From: an uncultured Bacteroidales bacterium
GTDB taxonomy: Bacteria; Bacteroidota; Bacteroidia; Bacteroidales; Bacteroidaceae
NCBI GenBank assembly: GCA_902788865.1
Contig: CADALZ010000018.1
Coordinates: 1 to 47,384 of the forward strand
Reading direction: 5' to 3'
Length of the DNA stretch: 47,384 bases
The notes beneath the pieces were generated by a model. It worked only from the letters and a program-made list of their open reading frames with translations. It was not told where the DNA came from and did no database searches. Within the stretch, counting starts at the first letter, position 1, and the number at the start of each line of letters is the position of its first letter. Made by a program: the position numbers and the translations under genes. Of this stretch, positions 17,673 to 25,558 are shown in pieces.

Positions 17673-18776
17673 TTATTCATACTCCACGAAATGCCTGTCA
17701 TAGCTTAGGGCTCCGAAGATGCCCCAGCCTCCATCTACATTGCTGTATAGCCTTACTGGCTCAGCATACATGTCATTGGTAGTGACACGATAGAGCTGAA
17801 CGGACTTCATATAGTTGTATAGCTCTGGACTGATGGCCTGTAACTCTATCATGACGCGAGGAACTGCGTCATTCTCTATTTCCCAGTAGCGCCCGATGAA
17901 ATCCCAGTAGTATCTAATTATGCCACTTGTATTACTTGCCTTCGGACTGTCTATTGTGAAAGTATAACTGCCACTTTTCATCAGCGAATTGTCGAATACT
18001 GTAGTGAAGTTTGTAGACCATCCCCCCATGCTTGAGGTCAGTCTGGCATCACTGAAGAGTTCATCTTCTGAGAAATAAACATCTTGCATGTAGTAATTAG
18101 TAATTGTATCAATATCAATGGTTTGGCCTTCGAAGTACGAATAGTAAAAAGCGTATTTCTTATTCACTTCATTGCGCACTCTCAGGCGATAGTATTGCTC
18201 ACCACCCAAGTCTGTAATCTGGCATTTCAGGCGTACTATTGTGTCAGTACCACCAAAGAGCCCGTTCTTGTCTTGATAGGGATTCTCATTGAGCACTTCA
18301 TAATCCAGAATCTCTATTTTCGGCTTTGTTGGCACAGTGGTTTCTGCTCTCAACTTCTGCCCATTCACGATACCATTCACCACAATGTGGTCTCCAGCCT
18401 TTGGCTTATAGTCGCATGTGTAATCATAGTTGGCAGTCAATGACATAGGATAGACCTGCTGCCCATTAATCTCTGCTTCTATCTGAGCATCAAGGACTGC
18501 CGTATTTCTGTAATAAATGTTGGAAACGTAGTCAGTGGTTAGGTCATCCTTGAAAAAGATAGCATCGTCGTAGGTGGGTGATACAAGTCTTGGTGTCTTG
18601 CCTACAGGATATGCTTTGTTGAGATACAAGGTGAAAGGGGTGCCTGCCACTGCCACAGCATTGACAACCATGTCTCCAGCAGTTTCTTCGGAAGGTGTGC
18701 TGAAGTCAAGATCACGCTCGCAGGAGATGCTGAATAATGCGAGCCCCAGTAATAATAAAAGATTAATCTGTTTCAT
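17673..18776 (-). CDS. DUF4249 lipoprotein, partner of the TonB receptor
   Basis: The 367-residue protein has a lipoprotein signal (LFSISC, Cys19) and the ERDLDF N-terminus common in DUF4249 proteins. It should sit on the outer membrane. The body starts with a beta-rich part (VVNAVAVAGTPFTLYLNKAYPVG, DAQIEAEINGQ, YKPKAGDHIVVNG). DUF4249 genes are regularly found right after carboxypeptidase-regulatory TonB receptors in Bacteroidetes, and that is the case here with a 7-bp gap. Its molecular role is unknown; a surface or periplasmic accessory to substrate uptake is the simplest guess. It is the last gene of the operon and is followed by the terminator at 17638-17602. Confidence 0.82.
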   Translation of the reverse strand: MKQINLLLLLGLALFSISCERDLDFSTPSEETAGDMVVNAVAVAGTPFTLYLNKAYPVGKTPRLVSPTYDDAIFFKDDLTTDYVSNIYYRNTAVLDAQIEAEINGQQVYPMSLTANYDYTCDYKPKAGDHIVVNGIVNGQKLRAETTVPTKPKIEILDYEVLNENPYQDKNGLFGGTDTIVRLKCQITDLGGEQYYRLRVRNEVNKKYAFYYSYFEGQTIDIDTITNYYMQDVYFSEDELFSDARLTSSMGGWSTNFTTVFDNSLMKSGSYTFTIDSPKASNTSGIIRYYWDFIGRYWEIENDAVPRVMIELQAISPELYNYMKSVQLYRVTTNDMYAEPVRLYSNVDGGWGIFGALSYDRHFVEYE

Positions 18777-18783
18777 AGCTGTT

Positions 18784-21429
18784 TCAGAGTTTTAAGGTGA
18801 GACTGATGGATGGCATGATGGGGAACATGCACACTCCTTTTAATACTCGGCGATTGCTGGTATATCCCCAATAGACAGAAGAAATGTTCTGTTGACAATA
18901 GAGGTTGTAGATACCTATGTCGCATATCATCTCTCCGATTCCGATGCTCCCATGATGGCTCAGGCTGATGTCCAGTCTGTGAATGGCTGGCATTATGTAG
19001 CTGTTTCGCTGATCATAGGAATCCATGCGTACTATATGTTCGAAGCAGGAGTTTGTATAATACTCAACGGCATATTCCTGGAAAGCAGGATTCTGCGTGT
19101 AGTCCACCTGCCCTTTATCAGAGCCGACAGGGTAGTAGTTGTTGAACTCGTCGAAGATGCCACCTGTCATCGTGGTGGTGCTGATGGTAGCCCGTCGTCC
19201 TGTCTGGTAGGTCCAAGCCGCAGAAAAATCCCAGTTCTTGCTCAGACGTTGCGTGATGCTTATGTTGAAATTGTGCCTGCGGTCACCTATGGCAAAGTAC
19301 TCCCTGCCATCGTTCAATACCATCCCTTCACGGTCGAAGGTGCGCAGTGATTTGCTCCACGTATAGCTCACCTGTCCTGTGGTATTTCCTATGGTCTTCT
19401 GAGCCAATAGCTCTACGCCGTATGCTCGTCCGTCTCCCACTGCTATTACCTCTTCCCAATCCTTAGCCAGCAGGAAAGAGTGTCCTTCTCTGTAGTCCAC
19501 TACATTCTTCAGCCATTTATAGTAGCCTTCTATAGAAAGCTGGATACCGCTCTTCAGCTCATGACTATAGCCCAGCGATAACTGGTCGGAGATGCCAGGC
19601 TCCATATCTTTACTGATAGGCACCCAGATGTCCGAGGGGAATACCAGGCTACCGCTGCTCAGCAGTTGCATGCCTTGCGACATACGCGCATAGGCAGCCT
19701 TGATGGAGGCATTTTTTGCCAGCGACAGTCGTACGGAAGCACGAGGTTCTATTACTAGATGTGTCTCTCCATCGGTGTTGTAACCTTGCAGGCGCAAGCC
19801 TATGTTAGCTTTCAGCCAGGGAGCAATGCTCCAATCATCTTCTGCATAGGCGGAAATGGTTTTTAGGTCGGTCTGCTTGGTCAGATTGTTGCTCTTGTCT
19901 TGTTCCGTGACCTTATAGCGGTCGTCGCCAAGTCCTACGTTCCAAACAGTCTTCGTATCTGGGGCAGCTTTCTTATACTGATAATAATGTGGAAATACGG
20001 TAGGATTGATGCGGATGTTTCCTCCTTGTATGCCTATACTGAGCTCATGCTTGTTGCGCCAGTTGTATGACAAGCCTGCCTTGGCACTCAGATCCTGTAC
20101 CTTTGACTGATAGATGGTGCTGTTCTCCGTGGTTTCCAGAGAGAAGATTTCTGCACCATCCTGCCCATGATCCCAAGAGGACAGACTCACTTGGTCACTT
20201 AAGAATGAGGTGTTTTCCAGTTTATAGTCGTAGCTACTATAGCCTACCGAGGCATCCAGCCTTAAAGCTGGTGAGAACTGATGCGTGTAAAGCAGTCCGC
20301 CCAGAAGATTATCCCAGCGGTTGGATGTCCTTGTCCAGTTTACCTTGTCGAGATAGCCTGTACCTGTCTGTATCAGCTTGCCATCCAACCATTCCCATTT
20401 CTCATATTGGAAGTGCTGGTTGGTCTCGTTGGGCGTGGCATTGTTTACGTCATGGCCCATGTAGAACACAGCCGACAACTTAGCTTTGTCATTGAAGCGG
20501 TGAGTTATCTTGGCATTCATGTCATAGTAGCGCATGTGGCTGTAGTTGTTCATCTGCCCAGGATTGTCGTATATCACTTCCTCAAGCAATGGTTTCACGA
20601 TGGCATTGAAGTAGCTCACACGGGCTGCAATATTATAAGAGGTGTGCCCATTCCATAGCGGACCTTCTGCCTGTAGGCGGGAGGCCAGCATACCTGCTGT
20701 GACAGAGAGACGATGACGCTCCGAGTCACCTTCTCGCAGGCTTACGTCCACCACGCTGGAGAGGCGACTGCCATAGCGGGCAGGGAAAGCCCCTTTGTAA
20801 AGCACCACATCGTCCATCACATCAGCATTCATCGCTGAGGTAAAACCTTGCAAGTGTTCAGGATTGTAGAGCGTGATGCCATCAATGCTGAAAAGGTTCT
20901 GGTCGTTCTCACCTCCACGCACATGGATGCCAGCACGTCCCTCACCGCTACTTTGCACACCTGGCAGTCTCTGCAGCGATTTCAATACATCGGCTTCGCC
21001 CAGCAGGGTGGGCATCTTCCTGATCTGGTCTGCACTCACGGCTATGGCACTCATCTGCGAACTCTGCACGCCGAAGTTGTGGCGTGTACCATACACCTGC
21101 ACCTCACTGAGGTTCTGTGTGTCTTGCCGAAGCTTGACGTCCAGCTTTGTGTCACGTGTCAGCGTCAGAGTCTGTGTTTCTGAGGCATAGCCCACGTAGC
21201 TGAATACCAATTCCAGTGGCCGCCCACTTGGCAGTGTGATAGTGTAGCTTCCCACACTGTTGGTGGTGGTTCCTGTGCGGCGTTGAGTGTTATACACCGT
21301 CACGCCTACCAAAGGCTCTCCTGTCTGTGCATCCGTTACCTGCCCACTCAGCACCACGTTTTGGGCACTGAGGGGCGATGCAACCATTATTGATAGGAAG
21401 AGAGATATGAGAAATCTGTATGGTTTCAT
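18784..21429 (-). CDS. TonB-dependent outer-membrane receptor with CarboxypepD_reg-like N-domain
   Basis: The 881-residue outer-membrane protein has a signal peptide (1-22, PLSAQ) and a carboxypeptidase-regulatory-like domain at about 25-105 (VLSGQVTDAQTGEPLVGVTVYN ... FSYVGYASETQTL). A plug domain follows at about 125-225 (LGEADVLKSLQRLPGVQSSGEG, GIHVRGGENDQNLFSIDG), then a 22-strand-type barrel ending in aromatic-rich strands. It is shorter than SusC proteins and has no SusD partner, so an import role for a small ligand or peptide is more likely than a large glycan. The start at ATG 21429 (MKPYRF) is chosen because the signal peptide begins there; the longer frame to 21540 overlaps the preceding lipoprotein. 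The ligand is unknown. Confidence 0.92.
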   Translation of the reverse strand: MKPYRFLISLFLSIMVASPLSAQNVVLSGQVTDAQTGEPLVGVTVYNTQRRTGTTTNSVGSYTITLPSGRPLELVFSYVGYASETQTLTLTRDTKLDVKLRQDTQNLSEVQVYGTRHNFGVQSSQMSAIAVSADQIRKMPTLLGEADVLKSLQRLPGVQSSGEGRAGIHVRGGENDQNLFSIDGITLYNPEHLQGFTSAMNADVMDDVVLYKGAFPARYGSRLSSVVDVSLREGDSERHRLSVTAGMLASRLQAEGPLWNGHTSYNIAARVSYFNAIVKPLLEEVIYDNPGQMNNYSHMRYYDMNAKITHRFNDKAKLSAVFYMGHDVNNATPNETNQHFQYEKWEWLDGKLIQTGTGYLDKVNWTRTSNRWDNLLGGLLYTHQFSPALRLDASVGYSSYDYKLENTSFLSDQVSLSSWDHGQDGAEIFSLETTENSTIYQSKVQDLSAKAGLSYNWRNKHELSIGIQGGNIRINPTVFPHYYQYKKAAPDTKTVWNVGLGDDRYKVTEQDKSNNLTKQTDLKTISAYAEDDWSIAPWLKANIGLRLQGYNTDGETHLVIEPRASVRLSLAKNASIKAAYARMSQGMQLLSSGSLVFPSDIWVPISKDMEPGISDQLSLGYSHELKSGIQLSIEGYYKWLKNVVDYREGHSFLLAKDWEEVIAVGDGRAYGVELLAQKTIGNTTGQVSYTWSKSLRTFDREGMVLNDGREYFAIGDRRHNFNISITQRLSKNWDFSAAWTYQTGRRATISTTTMTGGIFDEFNNYYPVGSDKGQVDYTQNPAFQEYAVEYYTNSCFEHIVRMDSYDQRNSYIMPAIHRLDISLSHHGSIGIGEMICDIGIYNLYCQQNISSVYWGYTSNRRVLKGVCMFPIMPSISLTLKL

Positions 21430-21448
21430 AATTTTATCTTTTAGCTTT

Positions 21449-21991
21449 TTATTCAAAGAAGTGATGTGCAGGTTTGTATAATTGAAAAATTTCAATGCTA
21501 AGAACATCTCTATTAGTGTTCTTATATACATACTCATCAATGATATCGGAATTGAGCTTGTGCGCTTCCTCTAAGCTGGGATAGATTTCATGAAAAGAGT
21601 CAGGCAAAGTAATAGCTATTTTTGAAGCTTGCTCACAATACCAACATGGGATGGTGAAGGTATTGGATACTAATTCTGACTTACCAGATTCTTCATTCCA
21701 CTCCGAGAGTACTATATCGCTACCTAGATTTTTGTTAAATCTGTCTAAGATGCGGACATGTACATGCCCCATATCCTTTGGCTGATAGTCTCCTAAATAG
21801 AGCTCAAAGGTGCACTTGTCATTCTTTTTATCATGACTTACAGCATAGACCATCCCAGGCAGGATATTCGCAGGCATTTTCCCTTCAATATACTCTTCTG
21901 CTACTGGATCATCTTCACTGCTGCAAGCATTTAGGCTAAGGGTGATTGCTGCAGACAGCAACAAAATACCCAAAAATGTTGGCGTTTTCAT
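21449..21991 (-). CDS. Small lipoprotein A, first gene of the TonB operon
   Basis: The 180-residue protein has a signal and lipobox (LSLNAC, Cys22) and no recognised domain. It carries GMVYAVSHDKKNDKCTFELYLG at about 46-67 and TIPCWYCEQ near 121-129. These two blocks are matched by lipoprotein C (LYPVSHDHQSGECVFMFYFG and IIPSEFCERC) at similar spacing, so I regard them as paralogues. The paired cysteines could form disulfides. The start at ATG 21991 (MKTPTFLG) is preferred over the frame opening at 22027, because that would lie in the promoter. It ends 19 bp before the TonB receptor gene, suggesting a surface accessory of that receptor. Confidence 0.8.
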   Translation of the reverse strand: MKTPTFLGILLLSAAITLSLNACSSEDDPVAEEYIEGKMPANILPGMVYAVSHDKKNDKCTFELYLGDYQPKDMGHVHVRILDRFNKNLGSDIVLSEWNEESGKSELVSNTFTIPCWYCEQASKIAITLPDSFHEIYPSLEEAHKLNSDIIDEYVYKNTNRDVLSIEIFQLYKPAHHFFE

Positions 21992-22024
21992 AATCAGTAT
22001 TATTAGTAGGTTATTGCTTGTTTG

Positions 22025-22057
22025 CAAATGTAGAAGATGCCGTTTGCTTTTTCCAAA
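22025..22057 (-). promoter_or_regulatory. Promoter of the lipoprotein A-TonB-DUF4249 operon
   Basis: On the minus strand TTTG (22057-22054) and TACATTTG (22032-22025) lie 21 bp apart. TAGTGTACA half-sites begin 4 bp upstream of the -33 box, an arrangement expected for an activator. Confidence 0.65.
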
Positions 22058-22061
22058 AAAA

Positions 22062-22113
22062 TAGTGTACAATTAGTGTACATTTTCATGTGAGATGGTGT
22101 ACACTAGTGTACA
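22062..22113. promoter_or_regulatory. Operator cluster: two half-sites plus palindrome, site 2
   Basis: TAGTGTACA occurs at 22062-22070 and 22073-22081 (11 bp apart) and again as the right half of the perfect palindrome TGTACACTAGTGTACA at 22098-22113. The palindrome is identical to site 1. Half-site spacings of 11 and 32 bp are close to whole helical turns. The cluster lies between two divergent promoters. Confidence 0.65.
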
Positions 22114-22192
22114 AATGAGGCTTTCAGCGTTCTAAAAACACCGATGAAATGGCCGTTTTTTGAATTTTTATCAGTTAGTGGGGTTCTCGGGT

Positions 22193-22224
22193 GTTGCTTT
22201 TCTGAAACTAATCATTTATATTTG
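22193..22224 (+). promoter_or_regulatory. Promoter of lipoprotein B
   Basis: GTTG (22193-22196) is followed after 20 bp by TATATTTG (22217-22224), then the ATG at 22245. It diverges from the operon promoter and shares the operator cluster. Confidence 0.6.
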
Positions 22225-22244
22225 CATAACTAATATTTAATACT

Positions 22245-22886
22245 ATGAAAACGAATATCGCTTATCTGTTTGCAGCAATGCTTACTATTTCTCTGCTTTC
22301 CTGTTCGGGTGATTCTGAACCGCTGGTGGTAGCGGAAGAAGAAATGCAGTTGAATAGTGACCCTATGATAGATTACCAGACTGCCTCTGATGCTCAGCGT
22401 AGTCTTCGCCCCAGTGCAACTACCCAGCAGATGGATGGTGACCAACCTGATAAGAAAGGTGAAAAAGGGCGTGATCATAGAGACTGGATTAACGACATAG
22501 GAAGAACAGCCATAAAAAATTTTGAGAAAGAAACTAAACTGGGATTTGGCGATTTGTATGCTATCGACAAGGATGGTGTGAATCCATACTTTGTTAAGTT
22601 CTACTTCCCAGAAGAATCTATGGAATATGCCAAGCAATATGAAGGCAAACGAGCAACTGCTGCTATGTATTATGAGGATGGAGGATTTTATGAAGAGAGA
22701 GGTTGGGGATTATTTTTGATGAAGCAGTTATTCCAAACAGATAACTTTTCATTAGACGACTCTTTTCCAGTGTCAAGGACTGAATGGGAAAATGGATATT
22801 TTGATTATGTCTTGGTTTATCATTTGAATGGTGAACGGAGAATGATAAAATTCAAAGATCTTCCTATTATTGAGCTATGGCATTGA
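22245..22886 (+). CDS. Small lipoprotein B
   Basis: The 213-residue protein has a lipoprotein signal with lipobox LLSC (Cys20) and no recognised domain. After an acidic spacer it has RSLRPSA ... KGEKGRDHRDW at about 51-83, matched by RSLKPSA ... RGQKGRDHQEG in lipoprotein C. LGFGDLYAIDKDG ... FVKFYF follows, matching the LY-V-SHD and F-YFG block of A and C more weakly. I infer it belongs to the same family but has lost the cysteines. It is transcribed away from the TonB operon from its own promoter next to the shared operator cluster. Lipoprotein C follows 62 bp later on the same strand. Function is unknown. Confidence 0.78.
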   Translation: MKTNIAYLFAAMLTISLLSCSGDSEPLVVAEEEMQLNSDPMIDYQTASDAQRSLRPSATTQQMDGDQPDKKGEKGRDHRDWINDIGRTAIKNFEKETKLGFGDLYAIDKDGVNPYFVKFYFPEESMEYAKQYEGKRATAAMYYEDGGFYEERGWGLFLMKQLFQTDNFSLDDSFPVSRTEWENGYFDYVLVYHLNGERRMIKFKDLPIIELWH

Positions 22887-22948
22887 TTGTGATTGTCGTT
22901 TCAGTTTTAAGTTGCTATTCTATATTATCGTAACTAAAGAATACTACT

Positions 22949-23575
22949 ATGAGGACGATTTACAGCTATCTATTTGTAGCATTGGCATGTTTTTTCTTGG
23001 CATCATGTACCAATGATTTAGAGGTCTTGATTCCGACGGAGGAGAATGGTGAGAATCTTTTAGTTAAGATTGATGCAGACTATCGAAGCCTTAAACCCTC
23101 TGCTAGTGGTAGCTCTATGGAAACATCTACAGATCATAGGGGGCAGAAAGGTCGTGATCATCAAGAAGGTATCCTAAATTATAATCAAGCGTTTAGAAAC
23201 TATCCAGATCCATCTTCTTTGGAGTTAGGTAAGCTCTATCCTGTTTCTCATGACCACCAATCAGGTGAGTGCGTCTTCATGTTTTATTTTGGAGAGATTC
23301 CCGTTGAAGATGACATTCTGTTTTATTCCGATCAATTGCTTCTTATCGAATTATATGATAAAGACAATGAGTTATATTGGATTTATAATCACAATAGCGA
23401 TTTAAAACAGACTGGGAGCCAGCATTATGAAGTAGGTGATCCTATCATAATACCTTCTGAGTTCTGTGAACGCTGCGCGTCTTTCCGTGTGAGGCTATGG
23501 AACAAACAAGATGGGGAAGATTTTGACTTCCTGTCTTTTATACAGCCTTACTCTTCGCCTCATCATTGGAATTAA
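22949..23575 (+). CDS. Small lipoprotein C
   Basis: The 208-residue protein has a lipoprotein signal (FLASC, Cys20). It carries the N-terminal block RSLKPSA ... GQKGRDH shared with B (about 47-71), and the central block GKLYPVSHDHQSGECVFMFYFG plus IIPSEFCERC shared with A. It therefore bridges A and B and makes a three-member family likely. Cysteines at about 108, 174 and 177 may form disulfides. No enzymatic motif was recognised. It probably shares a transcript with B. Downstream is the GTGTAGG/CCTACAC array, which may end transcription by its stem-loops. Confidence 0.78.
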   Translation: MRTIYSYLFVALACFFLASCTNDLEVLIPTEENGENLLVKIDADYRSLKPSASGSSMETSTDHRGQKGRDHQEGILNYNQAFRNYPDPSSLELGKLYPVSHDHQSGECVFMFYFGEIPVEDDILFYSDQLLLIELYDKDNELYWIYNHNSDLKQTGSQHYEVGDPIIIPSEFCERCASFRVRLWNKQDGEDFDFLSFIQPYSSPHHWN

Positions 23576-23600
23576 TCACCAACTTATAGAATATCTTTTT

Positions 23601-23843
23601 TACCTACACTCCTACACCGATAGTGCCTATCTGTTTGATATACAGTCGCTTGAATGGGTGTAGGTGAAATGCTTTACCTACACCCTACCTACACCCGCCT
23701 ACACCTCTATTATTTATGGTGTCATGAACCTATAGAAAAAGTGTAGGTCGGTGTAGGTATGGTGTAGGTGTGAGGTTTTACCTACACCTGCCTAAAGTGT
23801 TGTGTTTCATTGAAATAGACGTCACTAGTGTAGGAGTGTAGGT
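23601..23843. repeat. Twelve-copy CCTACAC/GTGTAGG array forming three stem-loops
   Basis: Six CCTACAC-type copies (near 23603, 23611, 23677, 23687, 23698 and 23780) and six GTGTAGG copies (near 23659, 23741, 23751, 23762, 23828 and 23837) lie within 243 bp. They are ordered so that each forward block faces a reverse block across a 35-39 bp loop. This part of the 528-bp gap has no gene. Confidence 0.85.
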
Positions 23844-23861
23844 AAAAATGAAAATCCAAAT

Positions 23862-23899
23862 TTGCGCTTATGCACACGTTTTTTTGCGCTTGTGCATAC
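23862..23899. repeat. Tandem 16-mer TTGCGCTTRTGCAYAC
   Basis: TTGCGCTTATGCACAC (23862-23877) and TTGCGCTTGTGCATAC (23884-23899) are 14/16 identical and start 22 bp apart. They lie just beyond the GTGTAGG array. Confidence 0.75.
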
Positions 23900-23904
23900 C
23901 AACA

Positions 23905-23928
23905 ATTTTTTCTGTGCACAGAAAAAAT
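23905..23928. repeat. Perfect 24-bp palindrome
   Basis: ATTTTTTCTGTG followed directly by CACAGAAAAAAT is a gapless perfect palindrome centred between 23916 and 23917. It could bind a dimeric protein or act as a bidirectional terminator-like hairpin. Confidence 0.8.
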
Positions 23929-23930
23929 AC

Positions 23931-23968
23931 TTCTCCAGTTAGGAAAATTTTTTTCCCTAACTGGGGAA
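23931..23968. repeat. Inverted repeat TTCTCCAGTTAGG / CCTAACTGGGGAA
   Basis: The 13-bp arms (23931-23943 and 23956-23968) differ at one base and enclose an AT-rich loop. A related sequence, CTCTAACTGGAGAAAAA, occurs near 47254. Confidence 0.75.
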
Positions 23969-24032
23969 AAAAACAGGCTGTTATTGCAGAAATGCCTTGC
24001 ATTATCGTGAAAGTGCTTCACTATTATAAGCC

Positions 24033-24070
24033 GTAATACTTGGTATTTCCGCAGAAACACCAAGTATTAC
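24033..24070. repeat. Long hairpin GTAATACTTGGT / ACCAAGTATTAC
   Basis: Perfect 12-bp arms (24033-24044 and 24059-24070) continue inward after one mismatch with TTTC/GAAA around a CGCA loop. It lies 34 bp beyond the stop codon of the broken ATPase gene and may end its transcript, although there is no T tract. Confidence 0.7.
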
Positions 24071-24103
24071 TCTCTATAGGCTTAACTTTTGGTAAAATAA
24101 GTA

Positions 24104-25368
24104 TCAGTCTTTCAGACAGCCAATGGGAATGACATACACTCCATCTTTTCTTCGATACGCAAACTTCCCGACCCCAACTATCACAGCCATGAAAGACGGA
24201 AGAGGCATTCTGTTAGTATCAATTATGTTAGCTAATTTTATCATATTTTCAGCACCATCATTGATGAGTTTCTCACCCCCTAGTTTCACTTCAAGAAGTG
24301 CATAGTTTCCGTTGCGTCGATGAAGAACAGTATCACATTCTAGGCCTTCGCTGTCTTTGTAATGATAAAGGTGCCCATCTAATGCCTCGGCAAATACGCG
24401 CAGATCCCGCACGGCTAGGTCTTCAAAAAAGAGGCCAAACGTATCTAAATCATTTATCAGGTCTTTGGGGCCAAGTCCTAAAGCTGCAGTACCAATACTT
24501 GGATCTACAAAATGGCGAGTATCGCTGGTTCTGATTGCTGCTTTACTGCGTAAATTAGGATTCCATGCCGCCAAGTCTTCTATCACAAACAACTTCTTTA
24601 AGGCCTTGATGTAATCAGCTACGGTATCTTCATCCAGTGTGCTTGAGTCATTGGCCACCATATCTTTCTTAAAAGTGGCATACGACACTTGTTGCGAGAT
24701 ATTTCTTGCATATGAGCGTAAGAGTAGAGCCGTGCGTTCTGGGCTTCTCTTTACTTTGTCTATTCGCTGAATATCTTGCTTTATCACAGAATCGACATAG
24801 TCAAAAGCTTGGTCAAGTGCCACATCCTTTGGGATCAATGTTGCCCAAGGCCATCCTCCTCGACAAATGAGATAGGCGATGTCGTCTATTGTCAAATCGC
24901 TTTGTTGTACATTAGGAATCTTTCCTTCAAACAAATCCTTCAGACTGATAGAGCCATTTGACTCTCCAGACTCATAGGACGCATCATGATATGCGCAAAT
25001 CGCCCAGTGCCACTATGGATGGTCTCATCTGCTTCGGGTAGAACAGCGGAGCCTGTAAGGATAAACTGTGACGGTTCTCCACGCTTGTCCACTTCACTTC
25101 TGATAGAGTCCCATATAGATGGCAGGGCCTGCCATTCATCAATCAATCGAGGGGTAGGGCCTTCTAGTAGGGCTTGGGGGGTTAGCTCTATCAACTGCGA
25201 ACTCTGCTTTAGTACCGAAGTATCTCCAAGGTCAAGTACACTTTTTGCCAGTTGCTTTGCCGTGGTAGTTTTTCCACACCATTTGGGTCCTTCTACCAGG
25301 ACTGCTCCTTTCCCAAGCACTTTGCGCTTTAGGATTCTATCTGCTATTCTCTGTTTGTATTCTGCCAT
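24104..25368 (-). pseudogene. Frameshifted AAA+/DUF4143 ATP-binding protein
   Basis: Two frames together make one AAA+ ATPase of the type with a C-terminal DUF4143 nuclease-like domain. The first (25368 to 24940) has Walker A GPKWCGKTTTAKQLA, Walker B RLIDEWQ and sensor FILTGSA, and reaches RPMSLES before an early stop. The second (to 24104) resumes in another frame with SGESNGSISLKDLFEGK and has GGWPWA, DPSIGTAALGLG, FFEDLAVRDLRVFA and the LLEVKLGG near the end. Total length is 1265 nt; adding 10 nt gives 425 whole codons. At the break a single AGTCT (24972-24968) stands where relatives read MSL-[aromatic]-ESGES, so loss of 10 bp between AGTCT repeats is a simple explanation. Start at ATG 25368 with promoter just upstream. 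Confidence 0.82.
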
Positions 25369-25387
25369 AGATTCTTTTTTTTGATGA

Positions 25388-25419
25388 CAAAGATACTTGT
25401 TAAATATCAAATAACCAAA
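25388..25419 (-). promoter_or_regulatory. Promoter of the broken ATPase gene
   Basis: On the minus strand TTTG (25419-25416) and TATCTTTG (25395-25388) are 20 bp apart, 19 bp before the ATG at 25368. The promoter still looks intact. Confidence 0.65.
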
Positions 25420-25436
25420 CATTTATGGATTTTTTC

Positions 25437-25540
25437 GGTTGTTTGAGGTGCTTTTGTTCGGTTATTTGAGGTGCTTTTGTTCGGTGATTTGTGGCGTTTT
25501 TGTTCGGTGATTTGTGGCGTTTTTGTTCGGTGATTTGTGG
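25437..25540. repeat. 23-bp tandem repeat, 4.5 copies
   Basis: Units start at 25437, 25460, 25483, 25506 and 25529 (partial). The last full two are identical (GGTGATTTGTGG CGTTTTTGTTC) and the first two are variants with GGTTGTTTGAGG or GGTTATTTGAGG. The period is not a multiple of three, so it is not a coding repeat. It lies directly upstream of the ATPase promoter. Confidence 0.9.
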
Positions 25541-25558
25541 AAAATAGTATCACTCTCC

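Noticed and set aside
23823-23834. Third operator copy (CACTAGTGTAGG)
   Set aside because: It shares only the CACTAGTGTA core with the palindrome and belongs to the GTGTAGG array, so it is not counted as a regulator site.
23601-23843. CRISPR-like array (short repeats with 35-39 bp spacers)
   Set aside because: The units alternate in orientation, are only 7-9 bp, and are clustered two or three together. No cas genes are present. It is an inverted-repeat array, not a CRISPR.
23848-24036. Possible 62-codon gene in the repeat region
   Set aside because: It is read straight through the tandem 16-mer, the palindrome and the inverted repeat, has no ribosome site and no recognisable composition.
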